From contig CAYFMR010000007.1 of NCBI GenBank assembly GCA_964344295.1, positions 1 through 63,635 on the forward strand: a DNA stretch of 63,635 bases, in the 5' to 3' direction. The notes below the pieces were generated by a model. That model was not told where the DNA came from, did not search any database, and saw nothing but the letters and a program-made list of their open reading frames with translations. This document shows positions 1 to 8,297 of the stretch, in pieces (position 1 is the first letter of the stretch; every line of letters starts with the position of its first letter). A program made the translations under genes and the position numbers. Source of the stretch: JAAYFJ01 sp964344295. Its GTDB lineage: Bacteria > Bacillota > Clostridia > Tissierellales > Peptoniphilaceae.

Positions 1-76
1 GACCCATTAGCTCAGTTGGTAGAGCACCTGACTTTTAATCAGGGCGTCCCGCGTTCGAGTCGCGGATGGGTCACCA
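1..76 (+). tRNA. tRNA-Lys (anticodon TTT)
   Basis: The cloverleaf reads cleanly: acceptor GACCCAT pairs with ATGGGTC, the anticodon stem CCTGA/TCAGG encloses the loop CTTTTAA with anticodon TTT, and the T arm carries GTTCGAGTC. The discriminator A is followed by an encoded CCA (74-76). The first base of the tRNA is the first base of the window, so its promoter lies outside. It is followed five bases later by a tRNA-Leu, so the two are probably the tail of one transcript. Confidence 0.95.
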
Positions 77-81
77 TATCT

Positions 82-164
82 GCGGGTGTGGCGGAATTGG
101 CAGACGCGCTAGTCCCAGGCACTAGTTCTTCGGAGTGGGGGTTCAAATCCCTTCGCCCGCACCA
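82..164 (+). tRNA. tRNA-Leu (anticodon CAG)
   Basis: This is a class II tRNA. Acceptor GCGGGTG pairs with CGCCCGC (one T-G pair), there is a D arm, an anticodon stem CTAGT/ACTAG, a long variable arm closed by a TTCG-type loop, the T loop GTTCAAATC, and an encoded CCA at 162-164. The anticodon loop reads CCCAGGC, giving anticodon CAG. The base before the anticodon is C rather than the near-universal U33, which is unusual (see findings). Confidence 0.9.
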
Positions 165-190
165 TCCAAGCCCACACACGTAAAAAGAAG

Positions 191-218
191 AAAGCCGTTG
201 GCATGCCAACGGTTTTTT
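191..218 (+). terminator. Rho-independent terminator after the tRNA pair
   Basis: A perfect palindrome, CCGTTGG-CATG-CCAACGG core (195-212), is followed by TTTTTT. It lies 27 bases downstream of tRNA-Leu and should end the tRNA transcript. Confidence 0.85.
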
Positions 219-243
219 AGTACCTGATTTTAAAGTGTATGCG

Positions 244-274
244 AAAAAACCGACATCCAAAGATGTCGGTTTTC
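244..274. terminator. Terminator between the tRNAs and the minus-strand CofE-like gene
   Basis: The hairpin AAAACCGACATC/GATGTCGGTTTT has A-runs on the left and T-runs on the right, so it can work in both directions. It sits 16 bases past the stop of the minus-strand gene that ends at 290, and most likely terminates that gene. Confidence 0.75.
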
Positions 275-289
275 TTATGTGACAGGGCT

Positions 290-1474
290 TTATTCGCTGG
301 CGTAGTTATCAAAGTAGCCTTGGATGAGAACCACGGGTGTGCCCTTATCTCCGCTACCTGAAACTAAGTCGCACAAGCTTCCCAAAAGGTCAGTGATCTG
401 TCTTGGGGTGGTACCTAAGGACTCTTGATCGTTGAGTTGGTCAGTCGCCTTGGCATAGATTTTTTTACGCATGGCGATGGTGGCTTCGGCACTGGATAGG
501 CCTTTTAGCTCTGTATCGGCAATGTATTTTAACTTGAGCTCATTTGGCGTACCACACAACCCTTCGGTAAAAGCGGGGGAGACAACGGGGTCTGCCAGTT
601 CCCAAATTTGTCCGACGGGATCTTTGAAGGCACCGTCACCATAGATTAAGACCTCGATGATTTTACCGGTGGCGTCTTGGAGTCCTTGTTGGATACCGTT
701 GACGTAATAGGCACCGTTGCGGGGAAACAGTTTCAGCTCTGTTGTGGAGGCTAGGTTTGAGCCTAACAGGCCGTAGTTTTCGTTGTAACCTGAACCATCA
801 ATGGGCTCAGTGAGGATATCGTCTAAAGCGAAAACCGTGCGGCCGCCTTCTGCACGAAGGATGCGTTTGGTGCGTGCTCGGTTATGAATTTCGGCGACTA
901 AAATATCTGGGCCCAACTCCAATGCCATGCGGGGTTGATTTCCAAAGTAGACCTCAATGTTGGGGCTGATTTCTTTATACATTTCGATATAGTCTATACC
1001 CGTAAAGCGATGGACGGTGTCTCGGCCAAAGTGTTGTCTGAACGCTTCTTCTGTGAGCAAATCGGTGAGAGGGTTTAAGTTAGTTTGGTCCAATTGGTCT
1101 AAGGTGATGATATGGTTGCCCACTTCGTCTGCCGGATAACTTAGGAGCAGCTTAACTTTTTTTCCGGTAGCTGCAATCCCTTTCAGTATGACAGAAAAAC
1201 GGTTGCGACTCAAAATGGGGAAGACGACCACGATGCTGTCACCGGAAAATTTTTGCTCAATGGCTTTTTGTATATCGTCTACGGAAGCAAAGTTGCCTTG
1301 GGCACGGGCGACAAGTGATTCGGTGATACCGACCACGTCGCGATCTCGTATGACAATTTGCTCACTTTCAATGGCTTTTAATACACTATCTACAACGACT
1401 GCAATCACATCGTCCCCCTCTTTGACAATGGGGGTACGTATACCGCGTGCGATAGTTCCTACTGTACGTTCCAT
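290..1474 (-). CDS. CofE-like coenzyme F420-0:L-glutamate ligase domain protein
   Basis: This 394-residue protein begins with the signature of the F420-0:gamma-glutamyl ligase (CofE) fold: a GIRTP strand, then EGDD near residues 19-22, then a long segment ending in VGITESLVARAQGNF, matching the family's 'GDvlvvtqkivskaEG' block. In F420 producers CofE adds glutamate to F420-0 with GTP. Many Clostridia that probably make no F420 carry such a paralogue, so its substrate here is unknown and F420 synthesis should not be inferred from this gene alone. I chose the start at 1474 because an AGGAGGG ribosome binding site lies just upstream on the minus strand. A longer in-frame start exists 51 bases upstream, but it overlaps the -10 box of the likely promoter. 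Confidence 0.75.
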   Translation of the reverse strand: MERTVGTIARGIRTPIVKEGDDVIAVVVDSVLKAIESEQIVIRDRDVVGITESLVARAQGNFASVDDIQKAIEQKFSGDSIVVVFPILSRNRFSVILKGIAATGKKVKLLLSYPADEVGNHIITLDQLDQTNLNPLTDLLTEEAFRQHFGRDTVHRFTGIDYIEMYKEISPNIEVYFGNQPRMALELGPDILVAEIHNRARTKRILRAEGGRTVFALDDILTEPIDGSGYNENYGLLGSNLASTTELKLFPRNGAYYVNGIQQGLQDATGKIIEVLIYGDGAFKDPVGQIWELADPVVSPAFTEGLCGTPNELKLKYIADTELKGLSSAEATIAMRKKIYAKATDQLNDQESLGTTPRQITDLLGSLCDLVSGSGDKGTPVVLIQGYFDNYASE

Positions 1475-1516
1475 AAAACCCTCCTCATAATAGCGTGTTG
1501 CCATGCTGCGAGAAAT

Positions 1517-1545
1517 ATTATACACCGTATGTTTTCAGGATGCAA
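1517..1545 (-). promoter_or_regulatory. Sigma-A type promoter for the CofE-like gene
   Basis: Read on the minus strand, TTGCAT (1545-1540), a 17-base spacer and TATAAT (1522-1517) form a near-consensus promoter. It lies about 45 bases upstream of the chosen start of the CofE-like gene and just downstream of the fthC-like gene's stop. The two minus-strand genes can therefore be transcribed separately. Confidence 0.7.
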
Positions 1546-1555
1546 CGAGCGATGT

Positions 1556-2176
1556 TTAACGCAAACGGGCTTGATGGGGACAAAGGATCGTGCGACACTC
1601 TGTCATAATGGCATCCACAGGGTGGTCCTTGACATCATGAACGATGCAGGGGACCACTTGTTCTTCAAATGCCAGAGCAATATTGCGTCCAGCATACTCT
1701 TTTTGGGCTAAAAATGCGTCATAATATCCTCCGCCATATCCCATGCGATAGCCATTTTGGTCAAAGCCAAGGCCTGGTAGCAAGGTGAGTTCAATCTCAG
1801 AGGGGTTGAGCACAGTGTGAGGAGCCTTGGGCTCTAAGACACCAAAATGACCAGGAGCTAAATCCGCGAAGTCGTTTAGCACAACGGCGATCATGGTTTG
1901 GGTTTGGGGATTAATGTAAGGCACAGCTACCCGAAAATCGTCTTGGAGAAGTTGGCGAATGAGTTCGTGGGTTTCTACCTCATCCCGGAAACTGACAAAA
2001 ATAAAAATAGTGTGCACATGCATGCGGCGGATTTCCTGCATACAGTGATCGGCAATCTGACGGCTTTTGCTAAAACGATCATCCGGTGCAATGGATTGCC
2101 GTATAGCCTTCAGCTCCTGGCGTTGCAAAGCTTTTGCTTTTTGGGCATGAGAAACTGTGTTTTGGGAGTCTTTCAT
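1556..2176 (-). CDS. 5-formyltetrahydrofolate cyclo-ligase
   Basis: This 206-residue cytosolic enzyme converts 5-formyl-THF plus ATP to 5,10-methenyl-THF and returns folate to the one-carbon pool. The N terminus has the basic helix (KALQRQELKAIRQSI) of the family. Near residues 134-160 is the diagnostic block LLPGLGFDQ-(N)GYRMGYGGGYYDAFL, the substrate and ATP loop. Length is typical. A GGAGGAG site sits six bases before the ATG. It is divergent from ftsE, with about 160 bases between their starts. Confidence 0.93.
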   Translation of the reverse strand: MKDSQNTVSHAQKAKALQRQELKAIRQSIAPDDRFSKSRQIADHCMQEIRRMHVHTIFIFVSFRDEVETHELIRQLLQDDFRVAVPYINPQTQTMIAVVLNDFADLAPGHFGVLEPKAPHTVLNPSEIELTLLPGLGFDQNGYRMGYGGGYYDAFLAQKEYAGRNIALAFEEQVVPCIVHDVKDHPVDAIMTECRTILCPHQARLR

Positions 2177-2278
2177 GACTTCTCCTCCTATTCTCCATCA
2201 AGTATATCATATCAAGGGCAACAAGGGCTGTGTATCGGGATTTAACAGTCAAAAGTGGCGTAATTTGTGAACTTAGTG

Positions 2279-2284
2279 TATAAT
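2279..2284 (+). promoter_or_regulatory. Possible -10 element for the ftsE operon
   Basis: TATAAT lies about 50 bases before the TTG start of ftsE in the divergent intergenic region. I see no convincing -35 hexamer at 16-18 bases, so only the -10 box is annotated. Confidence 0.4.
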
Positions 2285-2335
2285 ACCTATATTAATGGGT
2301 TTTGACACTAAAAACCATGAGGTAGGTGATGTTGA

Positions 2336-3016
2336 TTGATTCAACTCGAAGGTGTGACCAAACAGTATAGCAACGGTGTCACTGCATTAAAAGATGTCAA
2401 CTTGACAATTGAGCAAGGTGAATTTGTGTTTATCGTCGGAGCCAGCGGCGCTGGTAAATCGACGCTGATTAAATTATTATTAAAAGAAGAGCGACCCACA
2501 GAAGGACGAATCTTCTTTAACAACCAAGATATTACGCATTTGAGCAGTCGACGTGTACCTAAGCTCCGTCGACAAATTGGTGTGGTCTTTCAAGACTTTC
2601 GACTATTGCCGAAAAAGACTGTTTACGAAAATGTGGCTATGGCCATGGAAATTCTCGGCAAGAGCACCAGAGAAATTCGTCGCCAAGTGCCATTAGTATT
2701 AGGCCTTGTCAGTCTGAGTGCTCGTGCGGACAACTATCCGGATCAACTTTCTGGAGGAGAACACCAAAGGGTGGCCATTGCTCGGGCGATTGTGAACAAC
2801 CCGTCTGTTTTGATTGCGGATGAGCCCACAGGCAACTTGGACGTGGAGACGGCCGCAGAGATTATGCATGTCTTGCAAAACATCAATAACAAAGGGACGA
2901 CGGTGATCATGGCCACCCATGCTAAAGACATTGTAGATCGTATGCAAAAACGCGTAATTTCGTTGGCAGATGGCAGCGTCATACGTGATGAGAAGGGCGG
3001 TTACGAAGGCCTATGA
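2336..3016 (+). CDS. ftsE: Cell-division ATP-binding protein FtsE
   Basis: FtsE is the ATPase of the FtsEX complex, which uses ATP to switch on periplasmic or extracellular peptidoglycan hydrolases at the septum. The protein has Walker A GASGAGKS at residues 35-42, the Q-loop VFQDFRLLP, the ABC signature LSGGEHQR and Walker B VLIADEPTG followed by the switch-histidine region ATHAKD. The length (226) is typical. The start appears to be TTG at 2336, spaced about seven bases from GAGGTAGGTG; nearby ATG codons are in another frame. It overlaps ftsX by four bases, so the two are translationally coupled. Confidence 0.95.
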   Translation: MIQLEGVTKQYSNGVTALKDVNLTIEQGEFVFIVGASGAGKSTLIKLLLKEERPTEGRIFFNNQDITHLSSRRVPKLRRQIGVVFQDFRLLPKKTVYENVAMAMEILGKSTREIRRQVPLVLGLVSLSARADNYPDQLSGGEHQRVAIARAIVNNPSVLIADEPTGNLDVETAAEIMHVLQNINNKGTTVIMATHAKDIVDRMQKRVISLADGSVIRDEKGGYEGL

Positions 3017-3909
3017 TGTTTAGAAAGTTAAAAAACATTGTGCGCGATGGTTTCAAGGGATTATGGCGTAACCGCGGCACGGCGTTTGGATCGATGATGT
3101 CTATTGTCGCCGTGCTATTGATTCTAGGTATTCTCTTAGTCTTTGTACTGAGCGTTAATAACTTTGTGGAAGATTCGAAAAAGAAACTAGACGAAATTGC
3201 TATCTTCCTATTGGATGATGCCACTGCTGAAGAAGTGGAGGCCATTGGAGAGACATTAAGAGAGCATACGGGAACAGCCTCAGTGGTTTACGAATCCAAA
3301 GAAGAGGCTATGGAAAAAACGAAAGAGGAGTGGGGCGAAAATGCAGACCTGCTGGAGGGGCTGTCCTTTAACCCCTATCCGGCATCCTACAAGGTGCGCA
3401 TCCAAGATTTGAGCCAAGCTGAAGAGATTATTGCCAGTGTAGAAGGCGCAAAGGGAGTGGAGAAGGTGCTGTATCGACAGGATACCATTGACACCATTAC
3501 GAAAGTGGGCTTTTATGTACGGTATGGCGGCTTGTTTTTAATGGCTGTTTTGAGTTTGATTTCCATCTTGATCATTTCCAATATGATTAAAATCACGGTG
3601 GCTTCCCGTAGTAAAGAGATTAACATCATGAAGTATGTGGGGGCGACCAACAGCTATATCAGAGGGTCTTTTATTGTCGAAGGGCTGCTAATCGGTCTAT
3701 TTGGCTCATTAATTGCGCTGGCTGTCATTTACTTTGGTTATGAGTTTCTGTTTGATAAAATTAATCATAGCCTGTTTAACTTAATTGCAGTCAACTTGGT
3801 GACGCCGACGGGGATCTTTAAAGACCTGTTGATCATCTATGTAACGATAGGTTTGGGAATCGGTGCATTGGGAAGTTTTATTTCCGTCAAACGTTTTCTG
3901 AATGTATAG
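3013..3909 (+). CDS. ftsX: Cell-division permease FtsX
   Basis: FtsX is the membrane partner of FtsE. The sequence shows an N-terminal cytoplasmic segment, a first membrane helix near residues 22-48, an extracellular loop of about 110 residues rich in E and K, and three further helices in the last 130 residues, the usual FtsX topology. The segment MIKITVASRSKEINIMKYVGATNSYIRG is the coupling region typical of the family. The next two genes encode an M23 hydrolase and an S41 protease, a common arrangement in which FtsEX controls the hydrolase. Confidence 0.94.
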   Translation: MMFRKLKNIVRDGFKGLWRNRGTAFGSMMSIVAVLLILGILLVFVLSVNNFVEDSKKKLDEIAIFLLDDATAEEVEAIGETLREHTGTASVVYESKEEAMEKTKEEWGENADLLEGLSFNPYPASYKVRIQDLSQAEEIIASVEGAKGVEKVLYRQDTIDTITKVGFYVRYGGLFLMAVLSLISILIISNMIKITVASRSKEINIMKYVGATNSYIRGSFIVEGLLIGLFGSLIALAVIYFGYEFLFDKINHSLFNLIAVNLVTPTGIFKDLLIIYVTIGLGIGALGSFISVKRFLNV

Positions 3910-3918
3910 AGGTGAAGG

Positions 3919-5046
3919 ATGAAGAAATTAAGAATCCAATGGATTGTGATCGTGCTGATCATTACTATACTCCCCTTGGGAGCCTGGGCTAATACTGTGG
4001 AGTCCCTGCAGACAGAGAAGCAGAACATTCATGGCAGAATGCAGGCTTTGAAAGCCAAAATTGCCGATTATGGTGCAGAGACTGAAGTGGTTAAAGGTGA
4101 AATTGCCGCGTTGGATGCGGACATTAACGAGGCCACATCACAAATTGCCGCCGTACAAGAGCAATTGGACTCCATGATGGCTGAAATCACAGTCTTGGAA
4201 CGAGAAGTGCGCCAAGCGGAAATTGAAATCAGTGAGAAAAATGAATTATTAGGTAAACGCTTGCGCTGCATGTATATGAATGGTGAAGTCACTTATCTAG
4301 ATATTTTATTAAGCTCAGCCTCGTTTGACGACATGCTGACAAGACGAGATATTGTCCAACGAATGGTCGAGGAAGACCGAGAACTAATTGCCTTTATGCA
4401 AGAGCAGATGGCCACCGTGGAAGAAGGCAAAGTGGACTTACAGACCAAAAAAGCAGCTGTTGAACAGATGAAGTCGGATATGGAAGTCAAGCGAGCCGAA
4501 TTGGAAGCGGCCAACCAGAAGAAAATGGCCTATATGGCTGAGCTTGAGTCAAACATCGTTTTAGCAGAAGAACAATACGATCAATTAGAAGCCCTGTCAC
4601 GCGATATTTCGCAGCAGATCTTGGAACTGCAAAGCGTCAATACCACTTACACCGGCGGAGCCTTGGCATGGCCGTTGCCAGGCCACAGCTATATTAGCTC
4701 GCCCTATGGCTATCGCGTCCACCCCATTTTTAATACGCGCAAGTTTCACTCTGGGATTGATGTGCCGGCACCGTCCGGGGTTCCAGTACGAGCAGCGGGA
4801 AGCGGTAAGGTCATTTCCAGTGGCTGGATGGGCGGCTATGGTAACGTGGTTATGATTGACCACGGGGGTGGAATTGTGACCCTTTATGCTCATAACAGTG
4901 CATTGAATGTCGGAGTAGGGCAAGAGGTGTCCGTAGGGGACACTGTGTCCTTTGTAGGTAGCACCGGTTACTCTACCGGCCCTCACTTACACTTTGAGGT
5001 ACGGCAAAATGGTTCGACCACAGATCCCATGGGGTGGCTGCAATAG
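3919..5046 (+). CDS. Coiled-coil M23 murein hydrolase (EnvC/PcsB-like partner of FtsEX)
   Basis: An exported peptidoglycan endopeptidase or activator of 375 residues. Residues 1-25 form a signal peptide ending in WA. Residues about 28-240 are a long coiled coil with heptad Leu, Ile and Ala and many E, K and Q. The last 120 residues are an M23/LytM domain. Its zinc ligands and catalytic histidines are all present (HSGID, YAHN, HLHFE), so unlike E. coli EnvC this domain should be catalytically active. It starts nine bases after ftsX with GAGGTGAAGG as its ribosome binding site. I infer that FtsX binds the coiled coil and releases the M23 domain, as in other FtsEX systems. Confidence 0.9.
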   Translation: MKKLRIQWIVIVLIITILPLGAWANTVESLQTEKQNIHGRMQALKAKIADYGAETEVVKGEIAALDADINEATSQIAAVQEQLDSMMAEITVLEREVRQAEIEISEKNELLGKRLRCMYMNGEVTYLDILLSSASFDDMLTRRDIVQRMVEEDRELIAFMQEQMATVEEGKVDLQTKKAAVEQMKSDMEVKRAELEAANQKKMAYMAELESNIVLAEEQYDQLEALSRDISQQILELQSVNTTYTGGALAWPLPGHSYISSPYGYRVHPIFNTRKFHSGIDVPAPSGVPVRAAGSGKVISSGWMGGYGNVVMIDHGGGIVTLYAHNSALNVGVGQEVSVGDTVSFVGSTGYSTGPHLHFEVRQNGSTTDPMGWLQ

Positions 5047-5055
5047 GAGGTTCCC

Positions 5056-6258
5056 ATGAAAAAAACCACTATTATTTTTCTAATCGTGCTATTAGCAGTC
5101 ACGAATGTGTGTACGTATGTTTTGGCCAGTGGTCATTCACCGATGCAAACCGTGACCATCTCTAAAGAAGAGTATGAACAGTTAAAAACGTATGAGGAAC
5201 TGGGCCTTAAACTGGAGACGCTAAAGCAATTCATTCATAAAAATTATCTGTATGAAGTCACTGATGAAGAATTGTATACAGGGGCACTCCACGGTTTTGT
5301 GGCGGCATTAAACGACCCCTATAGCCAGTATCTCACCAAAGAAGAATTTAAAAGCATGGAAGAAGACATGGAGGGTATCTTCTACGGCGTAGGCGTCTTT
5401 GTCACTGGTGGAAAAGACGGATTTATTACAGTCATTACCCCCATTGATGACTCCCCAGCGGCTCGTGCCGGTATTTTGACAGATGACCGCATTTTGAAGG
5501 TAGATGGAGTGGAGTATTCCAGTGATACTATGGATGAAGCCGTGCGCAACATCCGTGGCGAAAAGGGAAAACCGGTGACGTTGACCATCGCCCGAGAAGA
5601 AGACGGTGACATGAAGATCTTCGATGTGGAACTCGTCCGCGAAGAGATTAAAGCAGAGACGGTGAAATATGATGTCATGGAAGGCAACGTGGGTTATTTG
5701 CGTGTGACACAGTTTGACGAGACAACATACCAAGATTTTAAAGATGCCCTAGAAGCCCTGGAAGCTAAACATGTGAAGGGTATTGTGATTGATTTACGTA
5801 ATAATCCCGGTGGACTTTTGCACATTTGTGTACAAATGGTGGATGAGTTGTTAGACGAGGGGATTATTGTCTATACAGAAGATAAAGCGGGCAATCGGGT
5901 TGAAACGTATAAAGCCAAACCAGGTGCTGACCAAGTGCCGATAGTGGTGTTAGTCAATAAAGGCAGTGCCAGTGCTTCGGAAATTTTCGCAGGAGCGTTA
6001 AAAGACCATAAACGAGCAAAATTGGTGGGAGAACAGACCTTTGGTAAGGGTGTGGTGCAAACGGTGAAACAGCTTAGAGATGGTGATGGCATTAAGCTGA
6101 CAATCACTTCTTACTTCACGCCGTCAGGTACCGTGATTCATGGCAAGGGTATTGAGCCAGACGTCAAAGTACAACTGCCGGAGGATGTGGAAGGCATAGG
6201 GCCCGAGTTCCTCTCCACCGACACTCAATTGAAAAAAGCGATGTCATTATTACAATAA
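5056..6258 (+). CDS. S41 C-terminal processing peptidase (CtpA-like)
   Basis: An exported serine protease of 400 residues. It has an N-terminal membrane anchor or signal (residues 5-25), a tail of about 70 residues before the PDZ domain, a PDZ domain near 110-200 with YGVGVFV at its start, and the S41 catalytic domain. The catalytic Ser lies in NKGSASASE and the Lys in TFGKGVVQ, the Ser-Lys dyad of this family. The C-terminal GKGIEPDV motif is typical. It follows the M23 hydrolase by nine bases with an AGGAGG site. Such proteases often cleave or control peptidoglycan hydrolases, so a role in turnover of the upstream M23 protein is plausible but inferred. Confidence 0.93.
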   Translation: MKKTTIIFLIVLLAVTNVCTYVLASGHSPMQTVTISKEEYEQLKTYEELGLKLETLKQFIHKNYLYEVTDEELYTGALHGFVAALNDPYSQYLTKEEFKSMEEDMEGIFYGVGVFVTGGKDGFITVITPIDDSPAARAGILTDDRILKVDGVEYSSDTMDEAVRNIRGEKGKPVTLTIAREEDGDMKIFDVELVREEIKAETVKYDVMEGNVGYLRVTQFDETTYQDFKDALEALEAKHVKGIVIDLRNNPGGLLHICVQMVDELLDEGIIVYTEDKAGNRVETYKAKPGADQVPIVVLVNKGSASASEIFAGALKDHKRAKLVGEQTFGKGVVQTVKQLRDGDGIKLTITSYFTPSGTVIHGKGIEPDVKVQLPEDVEGIGPEFLSTDTQLKKAMSLLQ

Positions 6259-6262
6259 AAGT

Positions 6263-6290
6263 AAAACGCTCTTAGGAGCGTTTTATTTTC
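6263..6290 (+). terminator. Terminator after the ftsEX operon
   Basis: The stem AAAACGCTC/GAGCGTTTT with a TTAG loop is followed by a T-rich run, four bases after the protease stop codon. Confidence 0.85.
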
Positions 6291-6316
6291 ATACAAATCG
6301 GAGAAAAGAGGGAGAT

Positions 6317-8290
6317 ATGAGTCGTTTTGTGCTACATGCGCCGTTTCAGCCTACCGGCGATCAGCCCCAAGCGATTGAAACATTGGCGCAGGGAGTGAAA
6401 CGTGGGGACAGAGGTCAGGTGCTTTTAGGAGTCACGGGCTCCGGAAAGACGTTTACGATGGCCGGAGTCATTGAGAAGGTCCAAAAACCGACTTTGGTGA
6501 TCGCCCATAACAAGACCTTGGCGTACCAGTTGGTGACGGAATTTAAGAGTTTTTTTCCAGAAAATGCTGTCGAGTATTTTGTGTCCTACTACGATTATTA
6601 CCAGCCGGAAGCCTATGTGCCGCAGACGGATACATTTATTGAAAAAGACTCATCTATCAACAATGAAATTGACAAAATGCGCCACTCGGCGACAATGGCA
6701 CTGTTTGAAAGACGCGACGTGATCATCGTGGCATCCGTATCTTGCATTTACGGCTTGGGGGACCCGGAGGATTACCGGGAGTTGACGGTATCGTTGCGCC
6801 CAGGCATGGAGGTAGGGCGAGATGAGGTAATTCGCCAGTTAGTGGACATCCAGTATCATCGCAATGATATTAATTTTGAACGAGGGACTTTTCGCGTTCG
6901 TGGCGATATCTTGAACATATTCCCCAGCGCTTTTGGTGAAAATGCGTTGCGTGTGGAGTTTTTCGGAGATGAGATTGATCGCATTGTAGAGTTTGAAGCG
7001 CTGACTGGAGAAATTGTGGGCGAACGTTACCACGCATACATTACACCGGCATCTCACTACGCTACTTCAGAACCTAAGGTGAAAAAAGCTTTAATGACCA
7101 TTGAAGAGGAGCTGGAAGAACGACTGGCGGTGTTAAAGGCAAGTGGTAAGCTTTTGGAAGCTCAACGTTTAGAGCAACGTACCCGCTATGATCTGGAAAT
7201 GCTTCGTGAAATGGGATTTTGCTCCGGTATAGAAAATTACAGTAGGCACTTAAGCGGCAGAGCACCGGGCAGTCGTCCCTATACTTTGATTGACTATTTT
7301 CCGGAAGACTTTTTAACCATCATCGATGAGTCTCATGTGACAGTGCCGCAAATTGGCGGGATGTATGAAGGGGACCGCTCTCGTAAACAAAACTTAGTGG
7401 ATTACGGTTTTCGCTTGCCTTCAGCTTTGGATAATCGCCCTTTAAAATTTGCGGAGTTTGAGTCTCTGATGGATCAAGTGATTTATGTATCGGCAACGCC
7501 AGCCGCGTATGAAAAAGAACAGAGTACCCAGATTGTGGAGCAAATCATTCGCCCGACAGGACTTTTGGACCCTGTGATCGAAGTGCGTCCGGTGACCCAT
7601 CAGGTGGACGACGTCATTGGAGAAATCCATCGCACAGTGAAAGCCGGTCAGCGGGTGCTGGTGACGACGTTGACCAAGAAAATGGCAGAGGATTTGACAA
7701 ACTACTTAAAAGAGTTGGGAATCAAAGTCACCTATATGCACTCGGATGTGGATACCATCGAACGCATGGAGATTATCAGGGACCTGAGATTGGGTGTGTA
7801 CGATGTGCTCGTGGGAATCAACTTGCTTCGGGAGGGTTTGGACCTGCCAGAAGTATCTTTAGTGGCCATTTTAGATGCCGATAAGGAAGGGTTTTTGCGC
7901 TCGGAAACGTCATTGATTCAAACGGCCGGACGAGGGGCGCGTAATGAAGATGGACGGGTGATCATGTACGGTGACAAGGTGACTCGCTCCATGCAGGCGG
8001 CCATCGATGAGACATCCAGACGCCGAAAAATGCAGCAGGCTTATAATGAAGAGCACGGCATCACACCCACAACCATCCGGAAAGAGATTCGCGAGGTCCT
8101 GGCAACAGTGGTGAAAGAGGATCAATCACGCAAGAAAGACCAAAACCTGTTTGATCGGGGAGAAGTGGCTGAGATGGTGCGTCAATTAGAAGAAGAAATG
8201 ATGATGGCATCAGAAACATTAGACTTTGAACGAGCGGCAGAGATACGAGATCGTATCTTTGCCTTGAAACGAGATTACCAGTTGGAGTAG
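6317..8290 (+). CDS. uvrB: UvrABC excinuclease subunit B
   Basis: UvrB is the damage-verifying helicase-like subunit of nucleotide excision repair. At 657 residues it is full length. Visible features are the N-terminal FQPTGDQPQAI segment, Walker A GVTGSGKT (about 39-46), the beta-hairpin region with YYDYYQPEAYVP, the DESHVT box, motif VI (TAGRGARN) and a C-terminal UVR domain (MASETLDFERAAEIRDRI) that binds UvrC. Start ATG follows AGAGGGAGAT. uvrA follows after seven bases. Confidence 0.97.
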   Translation: MSRFVLHAPFQPTGDQPQAIETLAQGVKRGDRGQVLLGVTGSGKTFTMAGVIEKVQKPTLVIAHNKTLAYQLVTEFKSFFPENAVEYFVSYYDYYQPEAYVPQTDTFIEKDSSINNEIDKMRHSATMALFERRDVIIVASVSCIYGLGDPEDYRELTVSLRPGMEVGRDEVIRQLVDIQYHRNDINFERGTFRVRGDILNIFPSAFGENALRVEFFGDEIDRIVEFEALTGEIVGERYHAYITPASHYATSEPKVKKALMTIEEELEERLAVLKASGKLLEAQRLEQRTRYDLEMLREMGFCSGIENYSRHLSGRAPGSRPYTLIDYFPEDFLTIIDESHVTVPQIGGMYEGDRSRKQNLVDYGFRLPSALDNRPLKFAEFESLMDQVIYVSATPAAYEKEQSTQIVEQIIRPTGLLDPVIEVRPVTHQVDDVIGEIHRTVKAGQRVLVTTLTKKMAEDLTNYLKELGIKVTYMHSDVDTIERMEIIRDLRLGVYDVLVGINLLREGLDLPEVSLVAILDADKEGFLRSETSLIQTAGRGARNEDGRVIMYGDKVTRSMQAAIDETSRRRKMQQAYNEEHGITPTTIRKEIREVLATVVKEDQSRKKDQNLFDRGEVAEMVRQLEEEMMMASETLDFERAAEIRDRIFALKRDYQLE

Positions 8291-8297
8291 AAAATCA

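Noticed and set aside
39..260. 73-codon minus-strand frame over the tRNA genes
   Set aside because: It is antisense to tRNA-Lys and tRNA-Leu; such frames are frequent artefacts of tRNA clusters.
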